Source: Lachnospiraceae bacterium KH1T2
GTDB taxonomy: Bacteria; Bacillota; Clostridia; Lachnospirales; Lachnospiraceae
Length of the DNA stretch: 64,000 nt
Direction: 5' to 3'
Assembly: GCA_900114405.1 (NCBI GenBank)
Contig: FOSY01000001.1
Location: forward strand, 186,001-250,000
Part shown: piece by piece, positions 25,333 to 33,809 of the stretch
Layout of the letters: each line of letters begins with the position of its first letter
Position numbering within the stretch: position 1 is the first letter of the stretch
Program-made: the position numbers and the translations under genes
The notes under the pieces: generated by a model
Told to the model about the DNA's origin: nothing
Database searches by the model: none
What the model saw: only the letters and a program-made list of their open reading frames with translations

Positions 25333-26689
25333 CTCTCAATTCATACGTCACAGCTTTTCCATCTGTTTCATGTATCAGATAGATTCCCTGCACCACTGAC
25401 AACATAACAAGAGTGGAAAGAACAGATGAACCTCCGTAGCTCACAAGCGGAAGCGTAACACCTGTCATAGGGATAAATTTGATCGTACCGCCAATCGCAA
25501 GAAATATCTGGAATGCGTAATAAGCGGCGAATCCAAGTGCGATAAGTCTATAATATGGGTCTTTTACCGACATTGCCATATTTATTATCATTAAAAATGT
25601 GCTCATGCAGATAAATATAAGACAAATTCCGAAAATACATCCAAATTCTTCTGAGATCGCTGCAAAAATAAAATCTCGATCAACCACAGGGATTTTATTA
25701 GGACTGCCCATATTTAGCCCCATTCCAAACCATCCGCCTGTACCTATAGCAAAAAGCGACTGAGTTATCTGATATCCCTGACCTTCAATTACCTTAAATG
25801 GATCAAGCCACGCAGTTACTCTGACCCGTACATGAGAAAACAGTTTATAACCAATCACCGAACCGGCCGCACCTGCAACTACACCACCCGCAAGTACTAT
25901 CGGTGCTTTTACAGAAGCATAGAGCATAAATAAACACACTATGAAAAATATCAATGCACTTCCAAGATCTTTTGAGAGCACCAAAACAACGATATGTGCG
26001 AATGCAGCAGCTAACCCGGCTACAAGCCTTGGCATCGAAGGCTTCAAAACAATTCTTCCTGTTTCTTCATCTTCTTCAGTAAACATCCCCGCAAGAAAGA
26101 TGACATATAAAAGCTTAACAAATTCAGATGGTTGAAACGTTATACCAGCTACCTGCCAAGAAAGCTTTGAGCCATTCGTAACTGCACCTGAGACCATTAC
26201 TGCTGAAATAGCTATAAGTCCCGCTGCCCCAAAGACATATGTATATCTGCGCAGCTCCTTGAGCTTCATTACTATATATGGAATCGGCAATGTGACAGCC
26301 AGAGAAACTGCTGCGATGATAAACTGCTTTACCGCCTTCGACTGGTCAAGCCTTGCCAATATAACAAAACCTATCGCCAATAACATACAAAGATTATTTA
26401 TCAGCAGCCTCGAACACTCAGGATAAATTATTCTATATAGAACTATCACTGCGATAAGCATTACTTCCTGAAATGCCCCGATAGTCAATATTTCAATACT
26501 TTTTGAAGTAATCGACAGTACGATACAGCCGGTTGCATGGAACAAAAGCATGAATATTTCCTGCGTTATATAAAACCAGTTTTTCTCACTTCCTTTCCCT
26601 ACAACAAAAGCCACGAAGCAATGAAATGCGTACATAGCCCCAAAGAATATCAAAACATACCGTGACAAACCCACTATTGCTGTGCTCAT
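25316..26689 (-). CDS. SEDS-family peptidoglycan polymerase (FtsW/RodA/SpoVE)
   Basis: Polytopic membrane glycosyltransferase that polymerises lipid II. At 457 residues it has about twelve hydrophobic segments. SEDS signatures include WQVAGITFQPSEFVKLLYVIFLAGMF, KDLGSALIFFIVCLFMLY, the extracellular loop GTGGWFGMGLNMGSPNKIPVVDRDFIFAAISEEFG, and the final GVTLPLVSYGGSS. The first 100 residues form extra membrane segments before the canonical core. It is partnered with the PBP gene downstream. Whether it serves division or elongation cannot be decided; placement near zapA slightly favours division. Confidence 0.93.
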   Translation of the reverse strand: MSTAIVGLSRYVLIFFGAMYAFHCFVAFVVGKGSEKNWFYITQEIFMLLFHATGCIVLSITSKSIEILTIGAFQEVMLIAVIVLYRIIYPECSRLLINNLCMLLAIGFVILARLDQSKAVKQFIIAAVSLAVTLPIPYIVMKLKELRRYTYVFGAAGLIAISAVMVSGAVTNGSKLSWQVAGITFQPSEFVKLLYVIFLAGMFTEEDEETGRIVLKPSMPRLVAGLAAAFAHIVVLVLSKDLGSALIFFIVCLFMLYASVKAPIVLAGGVVAGAAGSVIGYKLFSHVRVRVTAWLDPFKVIEGQGYQITQSLFAIGTGGWFGMGLNMGSPNKIPVVDRDFIFAAISEEFGCIFGICLIFICMSTFLMIINMAMSVKDPYYRLIALGFAAYYAFQIFLAIGGTIKFIPMTGVTLPLVSYGGSSVLSTLVMLSVVQGIYLIHETDGKAVTYELRGGYAG

Positions 26690-26699
26690 AAATCAGACG

Positions 26700-27464
26700 T
26701 CATTCGACTCCCTTCCTGAAATGTCCTCTTGTATAATCCTTAAATGGAGGTTCATCATCAACTCCATTAAAGAGATCAACAAAGTACTCCGTGATCATTT
26801 TTGCCTCCTCCGGAGTTTCAGTTGTAAAATTCAATCTTACAGAATCAACTCCCAAAGACTCAATAACTTCTATCTCTTTATGTAAAGAAACCGGGACTGA
26901 ATTATAGATCACATTGTAACAGTAGCGGCACTCACAAACTGTTGGAAATTTTACATTTTTTCTATCTGTCAGCATCAAACTGTAACCTTCCGGAATATTT
27001 CTGCCGCATTTATGATGTTCTGTAAGATAAAGACAATTTGCAGTTATCATCAGCGGTGTCCTGCCATATATCACCAGTTCAGTGCCTAATGTGCCTCTTT
27101 TCCTCATTTCATGCACATTTAATTCAAGCGGCAATGTCTCCTTAGTGATCCCAGCTTCTTTCAAAGCCTCTGCAGCCTCTGAATTAAAAGAGTACAAAGA
27201 CGCATCTGCTATAACATCACCACGAAACTCAGATTCCTTTACGAAGCCCATTTCTTCATAATTTCTAACAAGTACACCATTCGCTCCTTTAGCTATATGA
27301 ACCTTTTCAGCTTTAGGCTCATCTCTCATCACGTATGGCATTACCTGAATCCATTTTTTGCTGCACCCTTTCGGTCTATCCTTGCTGTAAACAGCATTAA
27401 CAGCTTCAAACTGAGCTAGTTTAGCTGCCTGATCAGGTCTTTCACAAAGTACGTTTATATTCAC
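26700..27464 (-). CDS. U32-family protein, second (short) partner
   Basis: A 254-residue protein that matches the C-terminal half-module of long U32 proteins rather than a complete one. It keeps RGTLGTELVIYGRTPLMITANCLYL and four cysteines (one in ANCLYL, one in KCGRN, two in CECRYCYN) that could hold an Fe-S cluster, as U32 proteins such as TrhP, UbiU and UbiV do. It overlaps the end of the larger U32 gene by 23 bases in another frame. It could be a native heterodimer partner, as UbiU-UbiV are, or the product of an ancient split. The intact reading frame and ribosome-site position argue against a fresh frameshift. Confidence 0.8.
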   Translation of the reverse strand: MNINVLCERPDQAAKLAQFEAVNAVYSKDRPKGCSKKWIQVMPYVMRDEPKAEKVHIAKGANGVLVRNYEEMGFVKESEFRGDVIADASLYSFNSEAAEALKEAGITKETLPLELNVHEMRKRGTLGTELVIYGRTPLMITANCLYLTEHHKCGRNIPEGYSLMLTDRKNVKFPTVCECRYCYNVIYNSVPVSLHKEIEVIESLGVDSVRLNFTTETPEEAKMITEYFVDLFNGVDDEPPFKDYTRGHFRKGVE

Positions 27465-28695
27465 TTAAAATCTCCTCTTCAAGACCTGCTAAGGCTGATC
27501 GCCTGAGCTCATTAAGCAGCTTCACAGGTACAAAAACATTATTTCCTAAATCAAAATCAAGCTTTTCAAAGAAAAACGGCGTATTGCCTGTCTTCTCCAT
27601 CTGCTTTTTGAAATCCGCTTCTACCATAGGACGTTTTGACGCCTCCTGCACTTCACATCCCTTCACGGTAAAGCTTTTATCTCCACGTTCTACCGTTATC
27701 TCTACATTCTCGCCATTACGAGCAGTCACTTTTCCTTTGATTGGAAGCTGCTTCTTCTCATTCACAAAATCTTTAGGAAGATCCGTAGCATAGCTTCCGC
27801 GCTCGATCGTCACCATCTCATAGCCATTATGCTTTGTGAAATACCCTGTATTTCGACCGCTTCTGGAATACAGATTAAGAAGTTTTTCAAGATCCTTTTT
27901 ATTGACCTTATACCCTTCTCTTCCTTTCTCATAATAAAGATCGAGATACTTTCTATACATAGCTGCAACGCCTGCCACATACTCAGGCGCTTTCATTCTT
28001 CCCTCAACCTTAAGAGAATATCCTCCAGCCTCAAGAATATCCGGAAGCAATTCAAGAGTACAGAGATCCTTCATAGAGAGAATATACCTGCCGTCTTTCT
28101 CATATGGCTGACGACAAGGTCCTGCACACCTTCCTCTGTTTCCGCTTCTTCCTCCAAGGAATGATGACATGAGGCACATACCCGAATAGGAATAGCACAT
28201 AGCTCCATGAATAAAGACCTCGATCTCCATCCCTGTCTCATCATGTATCTTCTTTATTTCCGCAAGCGAAAGCTCTCTTGCAGGCACAATTCTTTCTGCG
28301 CCAAGGCTCTGAAGATACCTTGCACCATAAACTCCGGTAAGCGCCATCTGCGTACTTGCATGCACCGGAAGCTTCGGAAACTCTCTGCGAATGTATCTTA
28401 TCAAACCTACATCCTGAACAATAACTCCATCTAAACCAGCCTCATAATATGGCAGCAGGAAATCATGGATCTGAGCCATTTCATCCTCTTTCATAAGGAT
28501 ATTAAGCGTCATATACATTTTTTTACCAAAAAGATGAGCATAATTTATAGCCTGAACATACTCTTCTTCTGTAAAATTTCCTGCATATGCTCTCGCACCA
28601 AACCTTGGTCCGCCTGCATATATCGCATCAGCTCCGGCAGCTACCGCCGCATAGAAGCACTCCATATTTCCTGCCGGAATAAGTAATTCTGCCAA
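27442..28695 (-). CDS. U32-family (peptidase/TrhP-like) protein
   Basis: A 417-residue U32 protein starting MAELLIPAGNMECFYAAVAAGADAIYAGG, followed by the conserved FIHGAMCYSYSGMCLMSSFLGGRSGNRGRCAGPC segment with four cysteines, the likely [4Fe-4S] ligands. Members described as peptidases or collagenases also act in tRNA hydroxylation (TrhP), so that role is possible. The TTG at 28693-28695 is chosen as start because AAAGGA precedes it at the right distance, whereas the in-frame GTG five codons earlier contains that site. It overlaps the second U32 gene by 23 bases and follows zapA by 48 bases. Confidence 0.88.
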   Translation of the reverse strand: MAELLIPAGNMECFYAAVAAGADAIYAGGPRFGARAYAGNFTEEEYVQAINYAHLFGKKMYMTLNILMKEDEMAQIHDFLLPYYEAGLDGVIVQDVGLIRYIRREFPKLPVHASTQMALTGVYGARYLQSLGAERIVPARELSLAEIKKIHDETGMEIEVFIHGAMCYSYSGMCLMSSFLGGRSGNRGRCAGPCRQPYEKDGRYILSMKDLCTLELLPDILEAGGYSLKVEGRMKAPEYVAGVAAMYRKYLDLYYEKGREGYKVNKKDLEKLLNLYSRSGRNTGYFTKHNGYEMVTIERGSYATDLPKDFVNEKKQLPIKGKVTARNGENVEITVERGDKSFTVKGCEVQEASKRPMVEADFKKQMEKTGNTPFFFEKLDFDLGNNVFVPVKLLNELRRSALAGLEEEILSEYKRTL

Positions 28696-28743
28696 AATAA
28701 TTCCTTTCACGAAAAAGAGCCGCTTTGCAGCAGCCCTTATTTT

Positions 28744-29544
28744 CTATCTTCTTCTTCCATAGTGTTTCTTTTTATGATGAACCTGACTTTGAGGTGCCGC
28801 ACTATCCTGACCATGTACTACACTTCCTACGAACTCTGCTTCACCGTCAACCATCTGTACAAAGTCATCTTCGTTCACGATCTGTTTCTGCTTTTCCTCA
28901 TATTCATCAGAACCAACCACTTCAGCATCTTCATTTACATGCTCATAAAGTCCAGAAGAGAAAATCAGTTCATCGTCGAAATCATTTTCTTCATCTGAGC
29001 CATATCTCTCATAGTCTTCCGGCTCTGCGTATCTCTCAGTTTCTTCATCTTCATAATCATCTATATTCAAATAATCATCTTCAGTAGGCTCAACTTCAGC
29101 TTCCTCTTTAGCCTCTTCGTCTTCAAATGAATAATCATTATTACGGCTATTTTTAAGTTCCGCTTCAAGCTGAACAACACGCTTCTGAAGCTCTGTATTT
29201 GAATTCTGCAGCTGCTCAAGCGTTTCTTCCGTACTCTTAAGCTTAAGCTCTGCAGTAATCAGATCATGTTTTATATCGTAAAGTTCCTTATCTCTTCTAT
29301 CCGCTTCAGACCGAAGAATATCTGCCTGTTCTTTCGCCTTAAAATAATCATCCGCTATATTAAGCTCAAGCAGCATATTCTGAGTATCAAGTGATTGTCT
29401 TTTATATCCATCTACTTTACTGAATTCAGAAATTTTCCCATTGATATAAGCCGCGACACGCTGCATATATTCTTCGCTCTCATATCCGGAAAGAGTTAAT
29501 ACTTTACCTCCAATAAGTACCTCTGTATCGGTCTTCTTTGCCAT
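28744..29544 (-). CDS. zapA: ZapA-family cell division protein with long coiled-coil and acidic tail
   Basis: ZapA bundles FtsZ filaments at the division site. Residues 1-80 match ZapA (TDTEVLIGGKVLTLSGYESEEYMQRVAAYINGKISEF), but the protein has 266 residues instead of the usual 80-110. A coiled coil (about 80-155, ADILRSEADRRDKELYDIKHDL) is followed by a strongly acidic, tyrosine-rich low-complexity region (about 155-235) and a basic end (HHKKKHYGRRR). The ATG at 29542-29544 follows GGGAGG. Extended ZapA proteins occur in Lachnospiraceae. It heads the operon with the U32, FtsW/RodA and PBP genes. Confidence 0.88.
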   Translation of the reverse strand: MAKKTDTEVLIGGKVLTLSGYESEEYMQRVAAYINGKISEFSKVDGYKRQSLDTQNMLLELNIADDYFKAKEQADILRSEADRRDKELYDIKHDLITAELKLKSTEETLEQLQNSNTELQKRVVQLEAELKNSRNNDYSFEDEEAKEEAEVEPTEDDYLNIDDYEDEETERYAEPEDYERYGSDEENDFDDELIFSSGLYEHVNEDAEVVGSDEYEEKQKQIVNEDDFVQMVDGEAEFVGSVVHGQDSAAPQSQVHHKKKHYGRRR

Positions 29545-29748
29545 ACAGTGCCTCCCAGCGCGTTCTACGCGCATCTCTCATCAAGGATCACACGTCCTCA
29601 AAATTTATGTTATAGTGAACGGCAAAGATAATTTATCGTTCACAATAATGCCGCTGGCAGATGCGCACAAATTTGACAATGAAAATGTTGCTTTGCAACC
29701 CAAATTCGGCGCAGTAAACGAGCAAAAGCAAAGTTACTTTTGTCGTTT

Positions 29749-29784
29749 ATTTTTAATTATATCAGATTCAATAATACGCGTCAA
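29749..29784 (-). promoter_or_regulatory. Sigma-A promoter of the zapA operon (inside the end of ruvB spacing)
   Basis: TTGACG (29779-29784), 17-base spacer and perfect TATAAT (29756-29761) on the minus strand. Initiation near 29749 leaves a 205-base leader before zapA that contains an AACGACAAAAG/CTTTTGCTCGTT hairpin, GTTGC-AAA-GCAAC, and GTGAACG/CGTTCAC (29613-29640). Confidence 0.8.
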
Positions 29785-29792
29785 AAACCTTA

Positions 29793-30800
29793 TCACTGGA
29801 AGTCCATATCCTTTATCTCAAGCATATGCTGCATTGCAAGCTCCGTAACTACTCGTCCTCTTGGAGTTCTATTGACAAGTCCATTCTTAATAAGATATGG
29901 TTCGTAAACATCCTCAATAGTTCCCGCATCCTCACCTACTGCTGCCGCCAAGGTATCCAATCCTACTGGACCTCCTGAAAACTTGTCTATCATAGTCCCG
30001 AGGATATTTCGGTCAAGTTCATCAAGACCGTATTTATCAACCTTAAGCAGATCTAATGCCTGATTTGCAATAAATTCTGTTATTTTACCATCATATTTTA
30101 TTTCAGCAAAATCTCTCACACGCTTGAGAAGTCTATTGGCAATTCTCGGTGTACCTCTTGCTCTCCTTCCCATCTCAAGAGCAGCCTTTTCCTCTATTTC
30201 AACGCCAAGTCTTCCTGCTGAATTCTCGATTATGACAGCAAGCTCCTCTACCGAATAAAACTCCAGATGATTTATAATACCGAATCTGTCTCTAAGCGGA
30301 GCTGAAAGCAAGCCAGCTCTTGTAGTAGCACCGATAAGTGTAAAATGTGGAAGAGGAAGTCTCAAAGACTTCGCTGTAGGCCCCTTACCAATCATAATAT
30401 CAATTGCAAAATCTTCCATTGCAGGGTAAAGGACTTCCTCCACCTGCCTATTGATTCTGTGTATCTCATCAAGAAAGAGAACATCTCCATCCTGCAAATT
30501 ATTGAGAATAGCTGCAATATCTCCTGGTCTCTCAATTGCAGGACCGGATGTGATCTTAAGCCTCGCTCCCATCTCTTCAGCTATAATTCCAGCCAAAGTA
30601 GTTTTTCCAAGTCCCGGAGGACCATAGAAAAGCACATGATCCAACGCCTCGTTACGCTTTTTTGCTGCATCTATATATATTTTTAATGTTTTCTTTATCT
30701 TTTCCTGTCCGATGTAATCATCCAGATTCTTCGGTCTAAGAGAGCCTTCAATGTGAACATCCTCTTCCGTCACTCTAGTCTCTATGACACGTCTTTCCAT
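29793..30800 (-). CDS. ruvB: Holliday junction branch migration ATPase RuvB
   Basis: Hexameric AAA+ motor that drives branch migration with RuvA. The 335-residue protein has Walker [12 protein letters not shown] near 58, Walker [11 protein letters not shown], sensor 1 [18 protein letters not shown], and the C-terminal winged-helix domain ending in [13 protein letters not shown]. It begins 18 bases after ruvA and is the last gene of the operon that starts at the CmpB-like membrane protein. Confidence 0.98.
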   Translation of the reverse strand: MERRVIETRVTEEDVHIEGSLRPKNLDDYIGQEKIKKTLKIYIDAAKKRNEALDHVLFYGPPGLGKTTLAGIIAEEMGARLKITSGPAIERPGDIAAILNNLQDGDVLFLDEIHRINRQVEEVLYPAMEDFAIDIMIGKGPTAKSLRLPLPHFTLIGATTRAGLLSAPLRDRFGIINHLEFYSVEELAVIIENSAGRLGVEIEEKAALEMGRRARGTPRIANRLLKRVRDFAEIKYDGKITEFIANQALDLLKVDKYGLDELDRNILGTMIDKFSGGPVGLDTLAAAVGEDAGTIEDVYEPYLIKNGLVNRTPRGRVVTELAMQHMLEIKDMDFQ

Positions 30801-30818
30801 AAATCGAAGCTCCTGTTA

Positions 30819-31433
30819 TCAAATATTTTTCAGTGCTGCCTTCAAAAGAAGATTTGAATCAGTGATAGTTCCGTCATCAGCAGCCCGAACCGCTCTATAT
30901 GCATCAGATGATGAATACCCAAGAGCCGTCAAAGCTTCTATCGCTTCCTCTCTGATACCTGAATTCTCCGGTTGCAAAGTCTTAACCTTTCCACCCTCAT
31001 TAAAAGCATGTTCAAATGTATCTTCAAGTGAAAGTTTATCTTTAAGATCTATTATAACTCTCTGTGCCGTCTTTGCACCGATTCCCGGCGCTTTAGAAAT
31101 CGCCTTTGAATCCCCTGCAAGTATTGCAAACCTAAGGTCATCAGGCGAAAGCACTGATAATATAGACTGCGCTCCTTTAGGGCCGATGCCGCTCACCTGA
31201 ATCAATTGCTTAAAAATCGCCAGATCATCTTCTCTCAAAAAGCCAAAAAGCCTTATATCATCTTCCTTGAAGACAAGATGTGTATACACTTTAATCTCAG
31301 TTCCGACAGGCGGAAGCTCAGAAGCTATCCCTTCTGTAATGTTTATCTCATAACCAACGCCATTTACATCCAGATAAAGGCGCGCATTATTATACCCCGC
31401 AATATTTCCCCTTAAAAAACCTATCACAGACAT
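30819..31433 (-). CDS. ruvA: Holliday junction DNA-binding protein RuvA
   Basis: Tetrameric junction-binding partner of RuvB, 204 residues. Domain I is an OB fold (MSVIGFLRGNIAGYNNARLYLDVNGVGYEI), domain II has paired helix-hairpin-helix motifs (LIQVSGIGPKGAQSIL and APGIGAKTAQRVIIDLKDKL), and domain III is a C-terminal UBA-like segment (EEAIEALTALGYSSSDAYRAV) that contacts RuvB. Its start touches the stop of the upstream transporter-like gene by one base. Confidence 0.98.
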   Translation of the reverse strand: MSVIGFLRGNIAGYNNARLYLDVNGVGYEINITEGIASELPPVGTEIKVYTHLVFKEDDIRLFGFLREDDLAIFKQLIQVSGIGPKGAQSILSVLSPDDLRFAILAGDSKAISKAPGIGAKTAQRVIIDLKDKLSLEDTFEHAFNEGGKVKTLQPENSGIREEAIEALTALGYSSSDAYRAVRAADDGTITDSNLLLKAALKNI

Positions 31434-31936
31434 TATCCTCTTATCTTTTTTATTCTCTTAAGCATCTCGGAAGAAAGGATTCCGATCAGAAATCCTGTAA
31501 TGACACCGCTTATCATCAACGGTGGCAGATAATAAATTAATTTAGTATTAGAAACAACGGCAATTGCCGCTGCAAGCTGCCCTACATTATGAAAAACTCC
31601 GCCTGCCATGCTCACACCGACAATAGAAAACTTCTCCATTTTCTTCATTATCATCATAACAATAAAACTAAGAACACAGCCGCTTAAACTAAATATCAAA
31701 GTAGATGGGCTTCCAAAAAGAAAAGTCACAAGCAATATACGCATAACATTTATGATAAACGCCTGCTTACCGTCCCAAAAATACAGTGCAAACACAATCA
31801 GCAGATTGGTCAATCCCAGCTTCATTCCCGGAACAGGGAAAAACACCGGGATCATACTCTCAACATATGAAAGTATCAGCGCAAGAGTCGTAAACACAGC
31901 TCCTATCGCCACTCTTTCAGTTCGCAACCGAGTCAT
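31433..31936 (-). CDS. Gx transporter family / HepSI-like membrane protein
   Basis: A 167-residue integral membrane protein with about five hydrophobic segments. The glycine-rich FPVPGMKLGLTNLLIVFAL and VSMAGGVFHNVGQLAAA segments match the family also called heptaprenyl diphosphate synthase component I. True prenyltransferase activity is unlikely, since no prenyl-binding motifs are present; small-molecule uptake is often inferred. The start at MTRLRTERVAIG is chosen for its AAGGAG site. It overlaps the NusG domain II gene by 20 bases, a pairing also seen in extracellular electron-transfer loci of other Bacillota. Confidence 0.82.
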   Translation of the reverse strand: MTRLRTERVAIGAVFTTLALILSYVESMIPVFFPVPGMKLGLTNLLIVFALYFWDGKQAFIINVMRILLVTFLFGSPSTLIFSLSGCVLSFIVMMIMKKMEKFSIVGVSMAGGVFHNVGQLAAAIAVVSNTKLIYYLPPLMISGVITGFLIGILSSEMLKRIKKIRG

Positions 31937-32285
31937 ATTCAGACTCCTTCCCATCTGTAATCTCGACAACTATCTTCCCTGGAAGACATACTATGGTATC
32001 ACCAACTTCAGATATCTCAGGCATATTAACACAAACCTTATCCGGACATCCAGCTTCTACCATATTTGCTTTACCATCTTTAATGACAAGCTTATCTATT
32101 ATGCCATTATCTCCTTCGATTTCAAATTCATCATCTTTATCAAGATCAAATGTTCCTGCCTCAATTCCTCCAACAGAAACAATTACTTTTTTTCCTTCTT
32201 TAGCTGTTACATTATGTGCTACAAACCAAACGAGCGCAGCTGCAACGGCTGCGCCCGGTATAATCCAATCAGTTTTCTTCATCAT
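31917..32285 (-). CDS. NusG domain II-containing protein
   Basis: A 122-residue protein with an N-terminal membrane segment (about 6-26) and an extracytoplasmic NusG domain II-like beta domain, recognisable by DKLVIKDGKANMVEAGCPDKVCVN and DTIVCLPGKIVVEI. The function is unknown; the fold name does not imply transcription control. The two cysteines in the GCPDKVC motif could carry a disulphide or bind a cofactor. It overlaps both flanking genes (Gx transporter and CmpB-like), so the three are co-translated. Confidence 0.85.
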   Translation of the reverse strand: MMKKTDWIIPGAAVAAALVWFVAHNVTAKEGKKVIVSVGGIEAGTFDLDKDDEFEIEGDNGIIDKLVIKDGKANMVEAGCPDKVCVNMPEISEVGDTIVCLPGKIVVEITDGKESEYDSVAN

Positions 32286-32874
32286 AGAATTTTGCCCTCA
32301 GTTTTGTGTATCTATCTTTCATCTTAATAAACCTTTCACTTTCACTGATGTGTAACGCTCTTGCAAGCTGAGTGCAAAAATCAAGAGCAAATATCAGGAA
32401 AATAATACTGCAAAACCTTCTGCCTGTCGCCGGTGCAAAACTGTCCACCAATGCCGCAATATGTCTATGAACAAATCCAAACAGACACAATGCGTAGAAG
32501 CCCCACCCAAGGGTACTTTCCAAACATATTATTCCTTTATAATTGAAAGGTTTCTCATTATAATCCCACCAAAGCTCACCAAATATTTTAATCATGAGCT
32601 CACCTACAGCATACTCAAACACAGTAGCTATTATTGCCGCCGAAATATACAGCAATACGTGATGTGAAGCAATCGGTCGGAACATAAACCAAGCTCCGAC
32701 AAATCCAATCCCGTAAATAGGGCAGAATGGACCTTTAACAAACCCTCGATTTGTTATACGTTTATTGCAGAACGACATGTACACACTTTCAAGAAACCAA
32801 CCGAGGATACTATACATAATAAACCACATTATAACGTGATATGCATCTGTATCTAAAATAGGTATATTCCACAT
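32269..32874 (-). CDS. CmpB-like (PF06541 type) putative ABC transporter permease
   Basis: A 201-residue membrane protein with about five hydrophobic segments. The family hallmarks are YSILGWFLESVYMSFCNKRITNRGFVKGPFCPIYGIG and the later KPFNYKGIICLESTLGWGFYALCL, which are typical of proteins named putative ABC transporter permease. Its partner ATPase is unknown. The ATG at 32872-32874 follows GGAGG; an upstream in-frame extension of 25 residues looks like leader sequence. A perfect repeat CTCGCC/GGCGAG (32912-32937) in front may act as operator or hairpin. Confidence 0.8.
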   Translation of the reverse strand: MWNIPILDTDAYHVIMWFIMYSILGWFLESVYMSFCNKRITNRGFVKGPFCPIYGIGFVGAWFMFRPIASHHVLLYISAAIIATVFEYAVGELMIKIFGELWWDYNEKPFNYKGIICLESTLGWGFYALCLFGFVHRHIAALVDSFAPATGRRFCSIIFLIFALDFCTQLARALHISESERFIKMKDRYTKLRAKFYDEEN

Positions 32875-32975
32875 AAGCGTTTTCCTCCATCGCTGTTGTA
32901 AACAAGGTTCACTCGCCTGTATAATTATCTTGGCGAGAATTTTTACCATCTAAGTTAAACATAACTAAATGAAAT

Positions 32976-33004
32976 AAGCCCTGGCGAAATTAACGCCAAG
33001 GCTT
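32976..33004 (-). terminator. Intrinsic terminator after rpsU
   Basis: Minus-strand AAGCCTTGGCG and CGCCAGGGCTT form a stem around a seven-base loop, followed by ATTTCATTT, 7 bases past the rpsU stop codon. Confidence 0.7.
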
Positions 33005-33011
33005 GACATCA

Positions 33012-33188
33012 TTAGTTATATTTGCGCTTACGAGCAGCTTCTGACTTCTTCTTACGTCTTACGCTTGGTTTCTCATAATGCTCTCTCTTGCGGATTTCCT
33101 GCTGGATACCTGCTTTAGCGCAGTTTCTTTTGAAACGGCGTAAAGCGCTGTCAAGAGATTCATTTTCTTTTACAATGACATTTGACAT
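33012..33188 (-). CDS. rpsU: 30S ribosomal protein S21
   Basis: A 58-residue basic ribosomal protein: [42 protein letters not shown] and a final [15 protein letters not shown]. All are characteristic of S21. The ATG at 33186-33188 follows GGGAGG at a wide spacing; an upstream in-frame reading adds three residues. It is a single-gene unit with its own promoter and terminator. Confidence 0.97.
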   Translation of the reverse strand: MSNVIVKENESLDSALRRFKRNCAKAGIQQEIRKREHYEKPSVRRKKKSEAARKRKYN

Positions 33189-33269
33189 AGCTCGCACCTA
33201 ACCTCCCTTCAGACCAACAGACTTAGGCTGAATGGGTATTTGCATGTCCTTCATCAACATGCACCATTT

Positions 33270-33297
33270 ATTATAACAGAATTTTTTTCTGCGTCAA
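33270..33297 (-). promoter_or_regulatory. Sigma-A promoter of rpsU
   Basis: TTGACG (33292-33297), 16-base spacer and TATAAT (33270-33275) on the minus strand. The leader contains a GCATGT/ACATGC hairpin near 33242-33262. Confidence 0.8.
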
Positions 33298-33300
33298 GTA

Positions 33301-33594
33301 TTAATCTTCAATTTTTTCATATCTGTTCCAAACCTTGTCTTCTCCGACTACGTGCTTAGATCCATCCTCGTCTATAATAACGTAATCCCCTTCACAAATA
33401 AAGGTTCTTCCACGTCTGTGTGTAATATACGGAGACACAAGCTGACCATTTTCTTTTTTAATCTTTATAAGTTTATCCGTTACAAACCAGCCTTTCGTAA
33501 CGATGTCAGTAAAAAGCTCATATCCATCCTCGAGTCCTTTTCCTAATTCGAATTTTTCAACAGTACTAAGAAGACCTTTTCTCTTGCATTTCAT
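33301..33594 (-). CDS. Small hypothetical protein
   Basis: A 97-residue soluble protein, unrecognised. It has a basic start, a middle DIVTKGWFVTDKLIKIKKENGQLVSP and a C-terminal TFICEGDYVIIDEDGSKHVVGEDKV, suggestive of a compact all-beta domain. GGAGG lies seven bases ahead of the ATG, which supports real expression. It ends three bases from the rpsU promoter and stands alone. Confidence 0.6.
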   Translation of the reverse strand: MKCKRKGLLSTVEKFELGKGLEDGYELFTDIVTKGWFVTDKLIKIKKENGQLVSPYITHRRGRTFICEGDYVIIDEDGSKHVVGEDKVWNRYEKIED

Positions 33595-33713
33595 TTCTAT
33601 ACCTCCAATAACACATTATGACCATTCTCCTATTACATTTATCGGATTCTTCAATATTTTAAATTATAGAAAAAATGCACTTATTTCGAGCCCAAATTTC
33701 GTCAGAATATTCC

Positions 33714-33742
33714 TTGTAATCATGACAAATTTACAATACAAT
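33714..33742 (+). promoter_or_regulatory. Putative promoter of the FliD-like gene
   Basis: TTGTAA (33714-33719), 17-base spacer and TACAAT (33737-33742). The perfect 12-base palindrome ATACAATTGTAT (33736-33747) overlaps the -10 box and may bind a regulator. Confidence 0.45.
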
Positions 33743-33809
33743 TGTATTAGGTATACATATGTAATCGGACACGGATGTCCTGCAGTTCTTCAAAGGAGTG
33801 TGATCATAT

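Noticed and set aside
29615..29848. Plus-strand open frame over the zapA leader
   Set aside because: It crosses the promoter and end of ruvB, with no ribosome site, and its coding pattern is unlike neighbours.
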